From Bacillota bacterium (GTDB lineage: Bacteria; Bacillota; Clostridia; Peptostreptococcales; Anaerovoracaceae), in the NCBI GenBank assembly GCA_023415235.1, contig JAEZLP010000066.1, positions 1-48,271 on the forward strand: DNA of 48,271 bases. Reading direction: 5' to 3'. This document shows positions 1-8,243 of the stretch, one piece after another; the first letter of the stretch is position 1, and every line of letters begins with the position of its first letter. The position numbers and the translations under genes were made by a program. The notes below the pieces were generated by a model that did not search any database, had not been told where the DNA came from, and saw only the letters and a program-made list of their open reading frames with translations.

Positions 1-1
1 C

Positions 2-199
2 CTCAATGACGGATATACTTACATAGTAGATATTGATTTAGAGAAGTTCTTTGATAATGTACCACAAGACAAGCTGATGACCCTAGTAGGAAGAATCATA
101 AAAGACCCTGACACAGAATCGCTGATATTATTAAGGTGCAATTTTGTCCGAAATGTATTTCCGCATTTTTTTAAAAATGACTTGACTCTTAATAGTTAG
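2..199 (+). pseudogene. Fragment of group II intron reverse transcriptase/maturase
   Basis: The frame is open from the window edge to a TAG at 197-199. The first 45 or so codons (to about position 138) read like the reverse-transcriptase core of a group II intron maturase, including the stretch YIVDIDLEKFFDNVPQDKLM, which carries the first catalytic-region aspartates of the RT fold, followed by a typical IIKD...SLILL segment. After ESLILLR the similarity stops. The last 20 codons are low-complexity and unlike the family, so the gene seems to have been cut at about 138 and fused to unrelated DNA. Its 5' part lies outside the window. No domain V or intron 3' end was seen. It is almost surely non-functional and probably marks an old retroelement insertion. 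Confidence 0.75.
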
Positions 200-381
200 T
201 CTTTCGTATTACGACTACCAATATTTATTAGTATTTAGAGAAGATTAGTTAATTAGGTGATCAAATTCAACAGGACTTTTCTCAAGCCTTATTTATCCGA
301 AGGCTATAATCATAAAAGTGCATTGCATCATTAAAATACAATACACTTTTCACTTCATATCAATATGGTTCCAACCGATCC
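200..381. other. AT-rich non-coding gap
   Basis: This AT-rich stretch lies between the truncated reverse transcriptase and the stop codon of the reverse-strand gene. I see no convincing RNA gene, promoter or hairpin with a T-run in it. Confidence 0.5.
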
Positions 382-1563
382 TTATGAATTCAGGAAATCC
401 AGAAAATCGGTAAAATCGTCAAAATCGCTCTGAATGAATTCATAGAGTATCGGCTCCTTGAATTCATACTTGGCGGTAGGAATGATGCAGGTGCTTACTT
501 CGCTTTTGCTGAGGGCCCTTTCAATTTCATGGATCTCCGGAAGGCTGTAGGCCGCAATGATCAGCTGACCGAAATCCGTTGCAAAATAAAGGCCGTGAAT
601 ATCCTCGTTAAGACGGAAAACCTTTCTGTTTACATGATCGTTGTTTTTGTTGAACTCCAGGTAAAGCCGGCCGTTTTCGTGAACGGTCTGCATGCTGCTT
701 GCCGACATGCCGGAAAAACGCTTGAGAAAGTCGTCCATTTCCGTCAAAATCTCATATACGGTAATAAATTCCGGATGGTTGAGCATCATGGCCGCTTCCG
801 CCGAGGTGACAAGAAAAGAGGAACGCATTTTCGTTTCGGAAACCCTTCCGTCAGCCAGATGGATTTCGGAAACCACAAGCTTGTATTTTCCATCAAACTC
901 GATGAGGGATTCGCAAAGATAAGAGCATCCGTTTTCATCGATAAATTCTTCAATCGTATTTTTGCAGAGGGTTGCGCCCTCGGCCTCAGGAAGAATATCC
1001 AAAGGAAGGTCCGCCGTCGCAAGATAGGCGGCAGCCTCAAAATCCCTGCCGTAAACCCTCATGAGGAAATAATTGATCAGCTGATACTCCGAAACAATGG
1101 GAGTGCACAGCTTATCGATCAGAATTTCGTTTTCCTGTTCTGTCAGGACGACAGGCGTCTCTAGGAGAAAGCTGTATTCGCTCTTTCCCTCCGGCATCGG
1201 AATGGAAAGTGCTTCATTCATCGCTACGTACTTTTGGACCAGCCAGGTTGCTTCCCGTTCATTGACGTTGACCTTATTTCCGCCCAGTCCTCCGATCAGA
1301 GCCTGTTCCATAATGGACAGAGCCTCCGAATCGCTTCCCAGGAGGCTCTTGTAGGTTTCAAAGCCGTATTCCTCCGCATCAAAATAAAAAAACTGATGAA
1401 AATCCGATACAAATTCCGTATTGGATAATTCCCAGTGAATGTACAGGCCGACTACCCCCATGAGCCTTGTATCAGTGATGAATCCGGAAAGAAATTTTCT
1501 GCGGTTGCTGTTGAGAGCCGCCGCCGCCCCTCCTTTGATGACCTTAAATTTTCTTTCTGTCAA
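382..1563 (-). CDS. Conserved-looking hypothetical protein, 393 aa
   Basis: A 393-residue acidic protein that I do not recognise. The start is a TTG at 1563-1561, chosen because a strong GGAGG lies a few bases upstream and no ATG fits better. There is no signal peptide or membrane span; the N-terminus is basic (RKFKVIKGGAAAA), the rest is rich in Glu and Asp, and the C-terminus ends in a DFDDFTDFLDFL stretch. It looks cytosolic. It stands alone on the reverse strand, diverging from the S-box metK unit with about 55 bases between its start and the metK promoter. Codon use resembles the neighbouring housekeeping genes, so it appears to be native and not part of a mobile element. No function is assigned. 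Confidence 0.75.
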   Translation of the reverse strand: MTERKFKVIKGGAAAALNSNRRKFLSGFITDTRLMGVVGLYIHWELSNTEFVSDFHQFFYFDAEEYGFETYKSLLGSDSEALSIMEQALIGGLGGNKVNVNEREATWLVQKYVAMNEALSIPMPEGKSEYSFLLETPVVLTEQENEILIDKLCTPIVSEYQLINYFLMRVYGRDFEAAAYLATADLPLDILPEAEGATLCKNTIEEFIDENGCSYLCESLIEFDGKYKLVVSEIHLADGRVSETKMRSSFLVTSAEAAMMLNHPEFITVYEILTEMDDFLKRFSGMSASSMQTVHENGRLYLEFNKNNDHVNRKVFRLNEDIHGLYFATDFGQLIIAAYSLPEIHEIERALSKSEVSTCIIPTAKYEFKEPILYEFIQSDFDDFTDFLDFLNS

Positions 1564-1617
1564 TGATAAGTCCTCCTCAATTCCCCCAAAAAAACCTTTG
1601 TAGGTTAAGTATACCCA

Positions 1618-1646
1618 TTGACATTTAAAAAATCAAGGATTATAAT
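1618..1646 (+). promoter_or_regulatory. Sigma-A promoter of the metK unit
   Basis: A consensus -35 TTGACA (1618-1623) and consensus -10 TATAAT (1641-1646) are separated by 17 bases. The predicted transcription start near 1653 lies just ahead of the riboswitch aptamer. A perfect match of this kind suggests strong constitutive initiation, with control exerted downstream by the riboswitch. Confidence 0.9.
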
Positions 1647-1667
1647 ATCATTCAAACTGAATAATAC

Positions 1668-1787
1668 CTTATCAAGAGCGGCTGAGGGAATAGGCCCAGT
1701 GAAGCCCGGCAACCTGTGCATCTGTTTGAGACAGATCAGAAGGTGCTAAATCCTACGGAATGAGTGTATTCTGAAAGATGAGGATAG
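1668..1787 (+). ncRNA. SAM-I (S-box) riboswitch aptamer
   Basis: The leader has the S-box signature: a closing P1 helix (CTTATC 1668-1673 with GATGAG 1777-1782), the conserved AGAG...GCTGAGGGA segment, GGCCC...GAAGCCCGGCAACC, and the later AAGGTGCTAAATCCT block. This class binds S-adenosylmethionine and, when occupied, favours P1 and a downstream terminator. The 3' side of P1 (GATGAGG, 1777-1783) can pair instead with CCTCTTC at 1803-1809, the 5' arm of the terminator, giving the expected antiterminator. It precedes metK, the gene for SAM synthetase, so end-product control of SAM synthesis is the natural reading. Confidence 0.96.
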
Positions 1788-1800
1788 AAAATAATATGAC

Positions 1801-1833
1801 AACCTCTTCAATTAGAAGAGGTTTTATTATTGT
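1801..1833 (+). terminator. Riboswitch-controlled intrinsic terminator
   Basis: AACCTCTTC (1801-1809) pairs perfectly with GAAGAGGTT (1815-1823) around a 5-base loop and is followed by a T-rich run. Its 5' arm is the same segment that can form the antiterminator with the P1 strand of the SAM-I aptamer. This is the expression platform: high SAM should terminate transcription here, before metK. Confidence 0.92.
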
Positions 1834-2005
1834 GGTCCTGCTGTAGGGGATCAATGGGCGGCAGACGGCTCGAATTCATAAATCTGTTGATTACAGATTG
1901 CTCAAACTTATTTGGGGTATTAGATAGTAAAAAATCAGCGAATAATAGATTTGACAAAACTCACAATTTATTCTAAGGTGTGCACCACGCAGGAGGAAAG
2001 AAAAA

Positions 2006-3199
2006 ATGAAAAGATTGTTTACATCAGAATCAGTAACCGAAGGGCATCCGGATAAGCTTTGCGACCAGATTTCAGACGCGATCCTGGATGCAATTTTTGA
2101 AAACGACCCCATGGGCAGAGTAGCCGCGGAAACCACCGTGACCACCGGTCTCGCCATGGTAGTCGGGGAAATAACCACAAACTGCTACGTCGACATTCCC
2201 AGCCTGATCAGAAAGGTGATCTGCGACATCGGATATACCAAGGGAGAATACGGCTATGACGGAAATACCTGCGCCGTAATGACCGCGATCCACGAGCAGT
2301 CCGGCGACATCGCCATGGGAGTGGACAAGGCGCTGGAATACAAGGAAGGCACGATCCGCGATGATCTGGAAGCCATCGGCGCCGGAGACCAGGGTATCAT
2401 GTTCGGCTTTGCCTGCAATGAAACCCCTGAATTGATGCCGATGCCCATCTCGCTGGCCCATAAGCTTGCCAAGCAGCTCAGCGATGTGAGAAAATCAGGA
2501 AAACTCCCTTATTTGAGACCGGACGGAAAGACCCAGGTTACCGTTGAATATGACGACGATAAAGTGGTAAGGGTGGATACCATACTGATCTCCACTCAGC
2601 ATGACGAAGACGTGACCCAGGAGCAGATCAAGAAGGACGTTATCAAGTATGTGGTGAATCCCATCATTCCGGACGAGCTGGTCGACGATAAGACAAAGTA
2701 TTATGTGAATCCTACAGGAAGATTCGTAATCGGAGGCCCTAACGGGGATTCCGGCCTGACAGGAAGAAAAATCATCGTAGACACTTATGGAGGATATTCC
2801 AGACACGGCGGCGGCGCATTCTCGGGAAAAGATCCGACAAAGGTAGACCGTTCCGCGGCCTATGCGGCAAGATACGCAGCGAAGAACATCGTTGCCGCCG
2901 GATTGGCTGATAAATGTGAGATCGAGCTTGCTTACGCCATCGGTATCGCAAGACCTGTTTCCGTTCTGGTGGAAACCTTCGGAACCGCAAAAATTCCGGA
3001 AGAAAAGATCGTGGAGCTGATCAACAAGCATTTCGATCTGAGACCGGCGTCCATCATCCGGGACCTTGATCTGAGAAGACCGATCTACAGACAGGTTGCC
3101 GCCTATGGTCATTTCGGAAGAACCGATATCGACGTGCCATGGGAGAGAACGGACAAAGCAGATTTATTGAGACAGGAAGCACAAAGCATGCTAAAATAG
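2006..3199 (+). CDS. metK: S-adenosylmethionine synthetase
   Basis: The enzyme makes S-adenosylmethionine from methionine and ATP in the cytosol. The 397-residue length is normal for the family. Visible signatures are TSESVTEGHPDKLCDQISDA near the N-terminus (ATP and methionine binding), GAGDQGIMFGFA in the middle and GRFVIGGPNGDSGLTGRKII with the following DTYGG (the phosphate-binding loop region). The ATG at 2006 has AGGAGG about 10 bases upstream. The gene follows the SAM-I riboswitch by about 220 bases, with no other promoter needed. The 54-base gap to the aspartokinase contains no terminator, so the two are probably cotranscribed. I see no unusual feature in the protein. Confidence 0.98.
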   Translation: MKRLFTSESVTEGHPDKLCDQISDAILDAIFENDPMGRVAAETTVTTGLAMVVGEITTNCYVDIPSLIRKVICDIGYTKGEYGYDGNTCAVMTAIHEQSGDIAMGVDKALEYKEGTIRDDLEAIGAGDQGIMFGFACNETPELMPMPISLAHKLAKQLSDVRKSGKLPYLRPDGKTQVTVEYDDDKVVRVDTILISTQHDEDVTQEQIKKDVIKYVVNPIIPDELVDDKTKYYVNPTGRFVIGGPNGDSGLTGRKIIVDTYGGYSRHGGGAFSGKDPTKVDRSAAYAARYAAKNIVAAGLADKCEIELAYAIGIARPVSVLVETFGTAKIPEEKIVELINKHFDLRPASIIRDLDLRRPIYRQVAAYGHFGRTDIDVPWERTDKADLLRQEAQSMLK

Positions 3200-3253
3200 A
3201 GTATTATAAATTACTCAGAAGATACGTTACAGTCTGGAAAGGAATGATGTAGA

Positions 3254-4570
3254 ATGGGGATTAAGGTGGCCAAATTCGGCGGTTCCTCGGTTTCCGACGC
3301 CATACAGCTGGCTAAGGTGAAAAAAATCGTGGAATCGGACCCGGACCGAAGGTATGTAGTAGTTTCCGCCCCGGGAAAGAGATTTAATGAAGACAATAAA
3401 ATAACTGATCTATTATATTTATGCAAGGCGCACATCGATCATAATGTGCCCTACGACCAGGTTTTTCAGGTAATCTGCGACAGGTATGTTGCTATTGAGT
3501 TCAATCTCGGCGTGAATGTCAACCTGAGAGAACAATTTGACGAGATCAAACGGAATTTAAAAGAGGGCGCCTCGGAGGATTACATAGCCAGCCGGGGCGA
3601 ATATCTCAACGCATTGCTGACCGCGGCGTATCTTGGATACGATTTTGTCGACACTGCGGGTCTGATTCAGTTTGATTCAAAAGGGAGATTTCTCAACGGC
3701 AAAACCGACGAAGCATTAAGAGCTGAGCTTGCCAAGCATGAGAGAGCGGTGCTTCCCGGCTTCTACGGATCCTATCCAGACGGAAGGATAAGAACCTTCT
3801 CGAGGGGAGGTTCCGACATCACGGGTTCCCTTGTGGCAAAGGCTGTGGGCGCGGACGTATATGAAAACTGGACCGACGTATCGGGTTTCCTCATGGCCGA
3901 TCCGAAAATCGTTCCCAATGCGAAGCCCATCAGCACCATTTCCTATAAGGAGCTGAGAGAGCTGTCCTACATGGGAGCTTCCGTTCTTCACGAGGATGCT
4001 ATCTATCCCGTCAGAGCGGCGGACATACCGATTAATATCAGAAATACCAATGAACCCGACGATCCCGGTACCATCATCACCGCAGAACCGAGCGGGAAGG
4101 AAGACACCATCATTACCGGCATAGCGGGACACAAGGACTTTACGGTTATCGGCATATATAAAAACATGATGTCGGCGGAAAGGGGGTTTGTCAAGAGACT
4201 TCTGGAGATCCTCGATGATTACGAGGTTCCCCTGGAGCATATGCCTAGCGGTATTGACACCATTTCCATCGTCGTTTCCGACAAGAAGCTGAATGGCAAG
4301 CTCGACGACATGCTGGAAGAGATCCAGAGAAAGCTGCAGCCCGATTCCATTGACGTCTTCGAGAACATGTCCCTGATCGCCACCGTAGGAAGCGGAATGG
4401 CAAAGCGGCGGGGCGTATCCGCAAGACTCTTTACGGCCCTGTCGGAAGCGGGCGTAAACGTAAGAATGATCGACCAGGGTTCCAGTGAGATGAACATCAT
4501 CGTCGGCGTGGAAAACAAGGATTTCGAGACTGCCATCAAGGCGATCTATAAAGCGTTTGTTGAAAAATAA
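3254..4570 (+). CDS. Aspartate kinase (monofunctional)
   Basis: This enzyme phosphorylates aspartate to start the pathway to lysine, threonine and methionine. The 438-residue protein has the amino-acid-kinase signature KFGGSS at residues 7-12, the catalytic-domain segment SRGGSDITGSLVAKAVGAD and the VSGFLMADPKIV segment. Tandem ACT-type regulatory domains occupy roughly the last 130 residues (VIGIYKNMMSAERG..., and SLIATVGSGMAKRRGVSARL...). The ATG follows a GGAAAGGA-type ribosome binding site. Its position directly behind S-box-controlled metK suggests that this isozyme is tuned to methionine or SAM supply. I cannot assign an isozyme symbol or predict which amino acid inhibits it. In the reconstructed ancestral locus the gene was followed by the large hairpin that the mobile element now splits. 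Confidence 0.95.
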   Translation: MGIKVAKFGGSSVSDAIQLAKVKKIVESDPDRRYVVVSAPGKRFNEDNKITDLLYLCKAHIDHNVPYDQVFQVICDRYVAIEFNLGVNVNLREQFDEIKRNLKEGASEDYIASRGEYLNALLTAAYLGYDFVDTAGLIQFDSKGRFLNGKTDEALRAELAKHERAVLPGFYGSYPDGRIRTFSRGGSDITGSLVAKAVGADVYENWTDVSGFLMADPKIVPNAKPISTISYKELRELSYMGASVLHEDAIYPVRAADIPINIRNTNEPDDPGTIITAEPSGKEDTIITGIAGHKDFTVIGIYKNMMSAERGFVKRLLEILDDYEVPLEHMPSGIDTISIVVSDKKLNGKLDDMLEEIQRKLQPDSIDVFENMSLIATVGSGMAKRRGVSARLFTALSEAGVNVRMIDQGSSEMNIIVGVENKDFETAIKAIYKAFVEK

Positions 4571-4589
4571 GCATAACAAAAAAATGAAC

Positions 4590-4629
4590 GGCGGGAAAGG
4601 CGCATATCCATAGGGACAATTTATGAACC
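4590..4629 (+). repeat. Left half of a long inverted repeat split by the mobile element
   Basis: GGCGGGAA at 4590-4597 and ATAGGGACAATTTATGAACC at 4610-4629 are matched, in reverse complement, by TTCCCGCC at 24004-24011 and GGTTCAATAAGTTACCCTAT at 23965-23984. A GCATAT block also recurs on both sides at slightly different spacing. Joined across TGGGTAT the two halves fold into one long hairpin that ends in TTTTTATTG, as expected for a terminator just downstream of the aspartokinase. Confidence 0.7.
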
Positions 4630-4630
4630 G

Positions 4631-4637
4631 TGGGTAT
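4631..4637 (+). other. Candidate attL core (TGGGTAT)
   Basis: This word recurs in direct orientation at 23958-23964 next to the other end of the element. The flanking GAACC here and GGTTC beside the right copy would sit symmetrically around a single core in the empty site. Large serine recombinases use short identical cores inside imperfectly palindromic sites, so the arrangement fits. Confidence 0.6.
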
Positions 4638-4657
4638 CAGGTTAGGCAGAGAGCAGA

Positions 4658-6322
4658 TTAAGCTGTCTGCCTTTGCTGTATTTCGGCTATTTTCTCGGCT
4701 TCTTCCGCGAAAGTCCCGACGACGCCGATGTCACGATAGTGAATTAAGATTTCCTGCTCCGCCGTTCTGGAGTACCGTTCCGCTCTCTCACCGACCTCAA
4801 TCTTCTCGATAAAAACGTTCATCAGTTCAGCGCTGAGTTCGGTTATCTCAGTGTACCGCCTTGCCTTATCGATAAATCGGGTGACGTTAGAGATGGAAGT
4901 CTGCAGTTCTTCGATGCGCTCCGCAGTCTTGGGGATTCGCTCCTTAAGGCTTTTTTGCTCTGTATTGTAATCCTCTGAGAGCATCCGGAACTGCTCGTTG
5001 GTTACCTTGCCAAGCACATTGTCCTCATATAAACGCTTGAACAATTTGCTCAGTTCGGTGTCCCTCCGGCGCATTAATTCACGTTCCCTCTGCAGCCTCT
5101 CTATCTCACGTCGGGTTTCGGCGTTGTTTTTCCGGTTGATGTACTGGATGAATAACGCCTCCTGCTGCCGTGCGAAGTGGGTCACTCTGAGCAGGTCATC
5201 CAGCACGATTGCCGCCAGATGGACTTCCCGAAGGTAGTGAGAACTGCATTTCTCTTTGCCGCGTTTGCGGTAGGTGGAGCACATGAAGTTGTTTTTCACG
5301 GCGGCAATGGTGTGTGCCCGATGCAGGGTCATCTTCTCTCCGCAATCGAGGCAGCGGACGAGACCCGAGAACATATCCTGTTCCTCCATATTTGTCCTGC
5401 GCCTTTTGTGTTCTCGGATGTCCTGCACGATGTCCCATATTTCTTTCGTTATAAGCGGCTCATGGGTGTTCTCAAACCGCAGATGCTCTGACTCTGGACG
5501 CTCGATCCGTTTCTTGTTTTTGTAGGACAGCGTTGTGTATTGCAGATTTATGGTATGTCCGAGATAAACCTCGTTTTCCAGAATGTCAGCAATACAAGCG
5601 CTGCTCCAGGCGAACGGTCTTGTAATATCCACGTTGGTCAGGATTTTGCCGGTCTTGATGTAGTAATAATAACCGGGCGAGAACACTTGCTCCTTATTGA
5701 GCAGCTTGGCAATCTGAGTCGGGCCTTTTCCCTCAACGCAGAGGTTGAATATCCTTTGTACAATCGGCGCCACGTCCTCGTCGGGGACGATTTTGCTTTT
5801 CGGGTTTTCCTTGTCCTTCTTGTAGCCATAAGGCGCTCTTGTGCCTACTCGCTCGCCTCGTTCCGCCTTAGATTTAACGACGGCGCGGATTTTCCGGCTG
5901 GTGTCTTTGGCGTAGAAATCGTTGAAAAGGTTTACGAACGGGGTGAAATCATTGTCGCCGTATAAGCTGTCCACGTTGTTATTGACGGCGATGAAGCGTA
6001 CATTATAGCTTGGAAATATCATCTCGGTGTACTGCCCGACAAGCAGGTAATCCCTGCCGAGACGGGACATATCCTTGACGATAATCGTTGCCACCTGATC
6101 GCTTTCCACCAGCCTCATCAGCTCTTTCCACGCCGGGCGGTTGAAGTTTGTGCCGCTGTAGCCATCGTCAGAAAGGAAGAGAATGTTCTCAAAGCCGTTG
6201 TCGGCGGCGTATTTCTCCAGCATCAGTCTTTGATTCTGAATGCTGTTGGACTCGCCGTCGCGCTCATCCTCCTGGCTCAGTCTGCCGTAGAGTATTGTGT
6301 ATTTTTGGTTTGCCTGTGTCAT
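4658..6322 (-). CDS. Large serine recombinase (integrase/transposase)
   Basis: This 554-residue protein cuts and rejoins DNA at attachment sites through a phosphoserine intermediate. The resolvase domain fills about residues 8-155: YTILYGRLSQEDERDG with the presumed nucleophile Ser16, then DDGYSGTNFNRPAW and the MSRLGRDYL arginine motif. A recombinase DNA-binding domain follows, then a zinc ribbon (CLDCGEKM... and CSTYRKRGKEKC), a long coiled coil and a C-terminal DUF4368-like segment ending in HYRDIGVVG. The ATG at 6322 is preferred over upstream options because AAAAGGAGG lies 5 bases before it; a start at 6394 would only add residues without a ribosome binding site. It resembles TnpX/Tn4451-type enzymes. 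It lies at the extreme left end of the element, reading outward, next to attL. Confidence 0.95.
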   Translation of the reverse strand: MTQANQKYTILYGRLSQEDERDGESNSIQNQRLMLEKYAADNGFENILFLSDDGYSGTNFNRPAWKELMRLVESDQVATIIVKDMSRLGRDYLLVGQYTEMIFPSYNVRFIAVNNNVDSLYGDNDFTPFVNLFNDFYAKDTSRKIRAVVKSKAERGERVGTRAPYGYKKDKENPKSKIVPDEDVAPIVQRIFNLCVEGKGPTQIAKLLNKEQVFSPGYYYYIKTGKILTNVDITRPFAWSSACIADILENEVYLGHTINLQYTTLSYKNKKRIERPESEHLRFENTHEPLITKEIWDIVQDIREHKRRRTNMEEQDMFSGLVRCLDCGEKMTLHRAHTIAAVKNNFMCSTYRKRGKEKCSSHYLREVHLAAIVLDDLLRVTHFARQQEALFIQYINRKNNAETRREIERLQRERELMRRRDTELSKLFKRLYEDNVLGKVTNEQFRMLSEDYNTEQKSLKERIPKTAERIEELQTSISNVTRFIDKARRYTEITELSAELMNVFIEKIEVGERAERYSRTAEQEILIHYRDIGVVGTFAEEAEKIAEIQQRQTA

Positions 6323-6440
6323 AATAACCTCCTTTTCGTTCGGCAAACCGATACGGAATGCTGGGACTGCGGATTGCTCCGCAATCCCAAGCATACCGAA
6401 GAGTTTGCCGGAAGTCTACTGAATTTGGAAAGAAAAACGC

Positions 6441-6851
6441 TCATATTTCAAGCTCCTTGTCGATTAAGGAGAGAAGCTTGTCCGTAGGCGTTTTGGCTGC
6501 TGTTTTCGGGAACACCGAGCGTACAGCAAATTTCTTCCCGCCTACAATCATGTGGCGGTCGAGGCAAATACTATTCGGTTGCTCGATCAATTCCGTATCC
6601 TCAAACAACGGAACCAGTTTGTTTCCGAGTTCCGTATCGACAATTCCGGCTGTTTCATAGCCGCCGTTAATGCCCGTTTTTAAGTAATGGTTGTACTCAT
6701 CCTCGACCTTTCTTCGCCATACCCGCATCTTTTTGCCGCCATATTCCTTTGCGACTAAATCAAATTCCGGCGTATACGGATGACCTTTGGGGACGAGGAT
6801 TATCCTCTCTCCGAACACATAAGCGTAGAAACATTCCTGCTGTGGTTTCAT
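6441..6851 (-). CDS. Element-encoded hypothetical protein, 136 aa
   Basis: I do not recognise this protein. It is 136 residues, mixed charge, with no signal peptide or membrane span. The N-terminal part reads ECFYAYVFGERIILVPKGHP and the C-terminus ends in KTPTDKLLSLIDKELEI, a tail similar in feel to small accessory proteins encoded next to clostridial serine recombinases. A GGAGG ribosome binding site precedes the ATG at 6851. It lies between the recombinase (118 bases downstream) and the ribbon-helix-helix gene (about 30 bases upstream), all on the same strand, so an operon with the recombinase is likely. A role as a recombinase accessory or directionality factor is possible but is only a guess from position. 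Confidence 0.7.
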   Translation of the reverse strand: MKPQQECFYAYVFGERIILVPKGHPYTPEFDLVAKEYGGKKMRVWRRKVEDEYNHYLKTGINGGYETAGIVDTELGNKLVPLFEDTELIEQPNSICLDRHMIVGGKKFAVRSVFPKTAAKTPTDKLLSLIDKELEI

Positions 6852-6881
6852 AAATTAATGCCTCCTTCCGTGGCTGTTGCT

Positions 6882-7328
6882 TTAATAATCTTCATCATCG
6901 TCGTTGATGGTGTCCTCCAAGTAACGAATATCCATATTGTGCTTAACGGCTTCACATAAAGGAACATAGCCTCTGCTGCTGTTGACCAGATGCACGGCTT
7001 TGCCCCGGAGCTTCTGCATATCGAGGTAGGGAACCTCCAACGCCGACGCCAGAAACAGATTCATCTGCGCTATTTCAATTGCGATTTTATATGACAGCTT
7101 TGACAGATGTTCCTCCAGATTCCGTATTTCGCTGTGCTGGATTTTTGAATACACCTCGGCTATTTCTCCGCCGAACTGCCTTAAAATATCACGGCTTACA
7201 TACTCCCGAATGGCTGCGTTTATGAATTCGGAGCGGTTATCAAAGCCTAAGCGCTTGTGGTTATCGTCGGCCAATCGGAGCGTTTCCTTCGGCAGCGATA
7301 CAGTGATTTTCTCAATATCTCTGCTCAT
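6882..7328 (-). CDS. Ribbon-helix-helix DNA-binding protein, 148 aa
   Basis: The N-terminus (EKITVSLPKETLRLADDNHKRLGFDNRSEFINAAIREYVSR, quoted in parts: beta strand EKITVSLPKE, then the two helices ending in SEFINAAIREYV) is a classic ribbon-helix-helix fold used by CopG/MetJ-type repressors and plasmid partition or relaxosome accessory proteins. A helical C-terminal domain and an acidic tail (DDDEDY) follow. The ATG at 7328 follows the TGA of the upstream gene by one base (TGATATG) and has GAGGG upstream, so the longer frame starting at 7370 is rejected. It resembles the preceding protein along its whole length, suggesting tandem duplication. It probably acts as a DNA-binding regulator or processing accessory of the element. 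Confidence 0.8.
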   Translation of the reverse strand: MSRDIEKITVSLPKETLRLADDNHKRLGFDNRSEFINAAIREYVSRDILRQFGGEIAEVYSKIQHSEIRNLEEHLSKLSYKIAIEIAQMNLFLASALEVPYLDMQKLRGKAVHLVNSSRGYVPLCEAVKHNMDIRYLEDTINDDDEDY

Positions 7329-7329
7329 A

Positions 7330-7755
7330 TCAACCCTCGTTTCTGTACTCGTTCGGATGCTGATAGGCATAGATGCCGTCGAATCGGATGTTGCCGATGG
7401 TGTTCTTTACGTCCTTCACGCACTTCTTTCTGAGCGATTCCATCCCATCACCTTTAAATCTGAGCTGGGAAGCAAAGAGGTGAGCCGCCATCGATTGCTC
7501 CACGCACATTCGGAAAAGCTGGCGGCACACCCGTGCTTCGAGCTTGCCAAGCTGATTCTCAAGGAACGCCAGCGTTGTCTTGTTGATGTATTCCTGGCTC
7601 GATTTCGTCTGCAGAAAGCCGAGATAAAACTCCACCGCCTTGCAGACAAACTCGCTCCGGCTTGAGATTTCGTGAAGCGGATAGACTGCGTCAATCTGCC
7701 TCACCATGTCTGGATACATCCAGATGGGTACTTTTTCTTTCTTGTTCTCTTTCAC
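7330..7755 (-). CDS. Ribbon-helix-helix-like protein, 141 aa
   Basis: The 141-residue protein starts KVPIWMYPDMVRQIDAV, a divergent ribbon strand, followed by SRSEFVCKAVEFYLGFL, which matches the second helix of ribbon-helix-helix proteins. The C-terminal half (LAFLENQLGKLEARVCRQL...) is helical and lines up with the C-terminal half of the next protein. The ATG at 7755 follows CGGAGG by about 6 bases. It is translationally coupled to the downstream paralogue, with stop and start one base apart. A heteromeric DNA-binding complex is plausible. The targets could be the repeat-rich region immediately upstream, but no binding data can be read from sequence. Confidence 0.75.
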   Translation of the reverse strand: MKENKKEKVPIWMYPDMVRQIDAVYPLHEISSRSEFVCKAVEFYLGFLQTKSSQEYINKTTLAFLENQLGKLEARVCRQLFRMCVEQSMAAHLFASQLRFKGDGMESLRKKCVKDVKNTIGNIRFDGIYAYQHPNEYRNEG

Positions 7756-8243
7756 ATAATGACCTCCGTTTCTATCAAAATTCCATATGAGACTTCCGCA
7801 ATAGTGCCGAACAATGGCGTTTTCTTTGTTGACGGACGTTTCATACGTCGCCTAAGAAGTTAAAAGGTGCACCTTTGACCCCTTTCTGAAAGTCCTTGGA
7901 ACGACCCGCGTTGCGGGGCGTTGTAAGAGGTGCAGGGGCGGCCTGCAGCCCCGCGCTTTAACCTGCATATGGTTTCATACCTCTCGTTCATCCTCATTCC
8001 GGTTTTTTTATGCTGCCGGTTACCGTTTCTGTCTGCTGTCAGGATTCTTAGCTGCCGCAATCCTTGACCAGAGAAGTGAGCCACGCCGGATCACTATTGC
8101 CCGATGGCGGCGGCGACTTCTGCAAAGTGAGCCAAGTTGGTGTACTTTTTCTCTGATGTATAGGCGGCAGCATATTTAATGAGCCAACTTGGTTACATTT
8201 CGGGAAGAATGCAAGGGTGCAAAGTGTATAAGACATTGCACCC
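7756..8243. other. Repeat-rich intergenic region, candidate origin or control region
   Basis: About 490 bases have no credible gene. They contain a perfect 14-base palindrome AAAGGTGCACCTTT (7863-7876), GC-rich hairpins (CCCGC-GTT-GCGGG near 7909 and GGGGC...GCCCC near 7935), three copies of a (G)TGAGCCA motif spaced 51-52 bases, and an AAGGGTGCA/TGCACCCTT inverted pair (8213-8221 and 8237-8245). The region lies between a RepA-like ATPase and two ribbon-helix-helix genes. That context suits a replication or transfer origin, or a shared operator region, but nothing here proves either. Confidence 0.5.
8075..8196 (+). repeat. Three iteron-like TGAGCCA repeats
   Basis: Copies at 8077-8083, 8128-8134 and 8180-8186 read TGAGCCA, each preceded by A or G. 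The second and third continue as AGTTGGTGTAC and ACTTGGTTAC, so they share about 15 similar bases with one central transversion (CCAAGTTGG versus CCAACTTGG). The 51 and 52 base spacing is close to five helical turns, placing the copies on one DNA face. Confidence 0.55.

Noticed and set aside
4658..6394. Recombinase start at 6394
   Set aside because: The extra 24 residues lack a ribosome binding site, while the ATG at 6322 has AAAAGGAGG at ideal distance.
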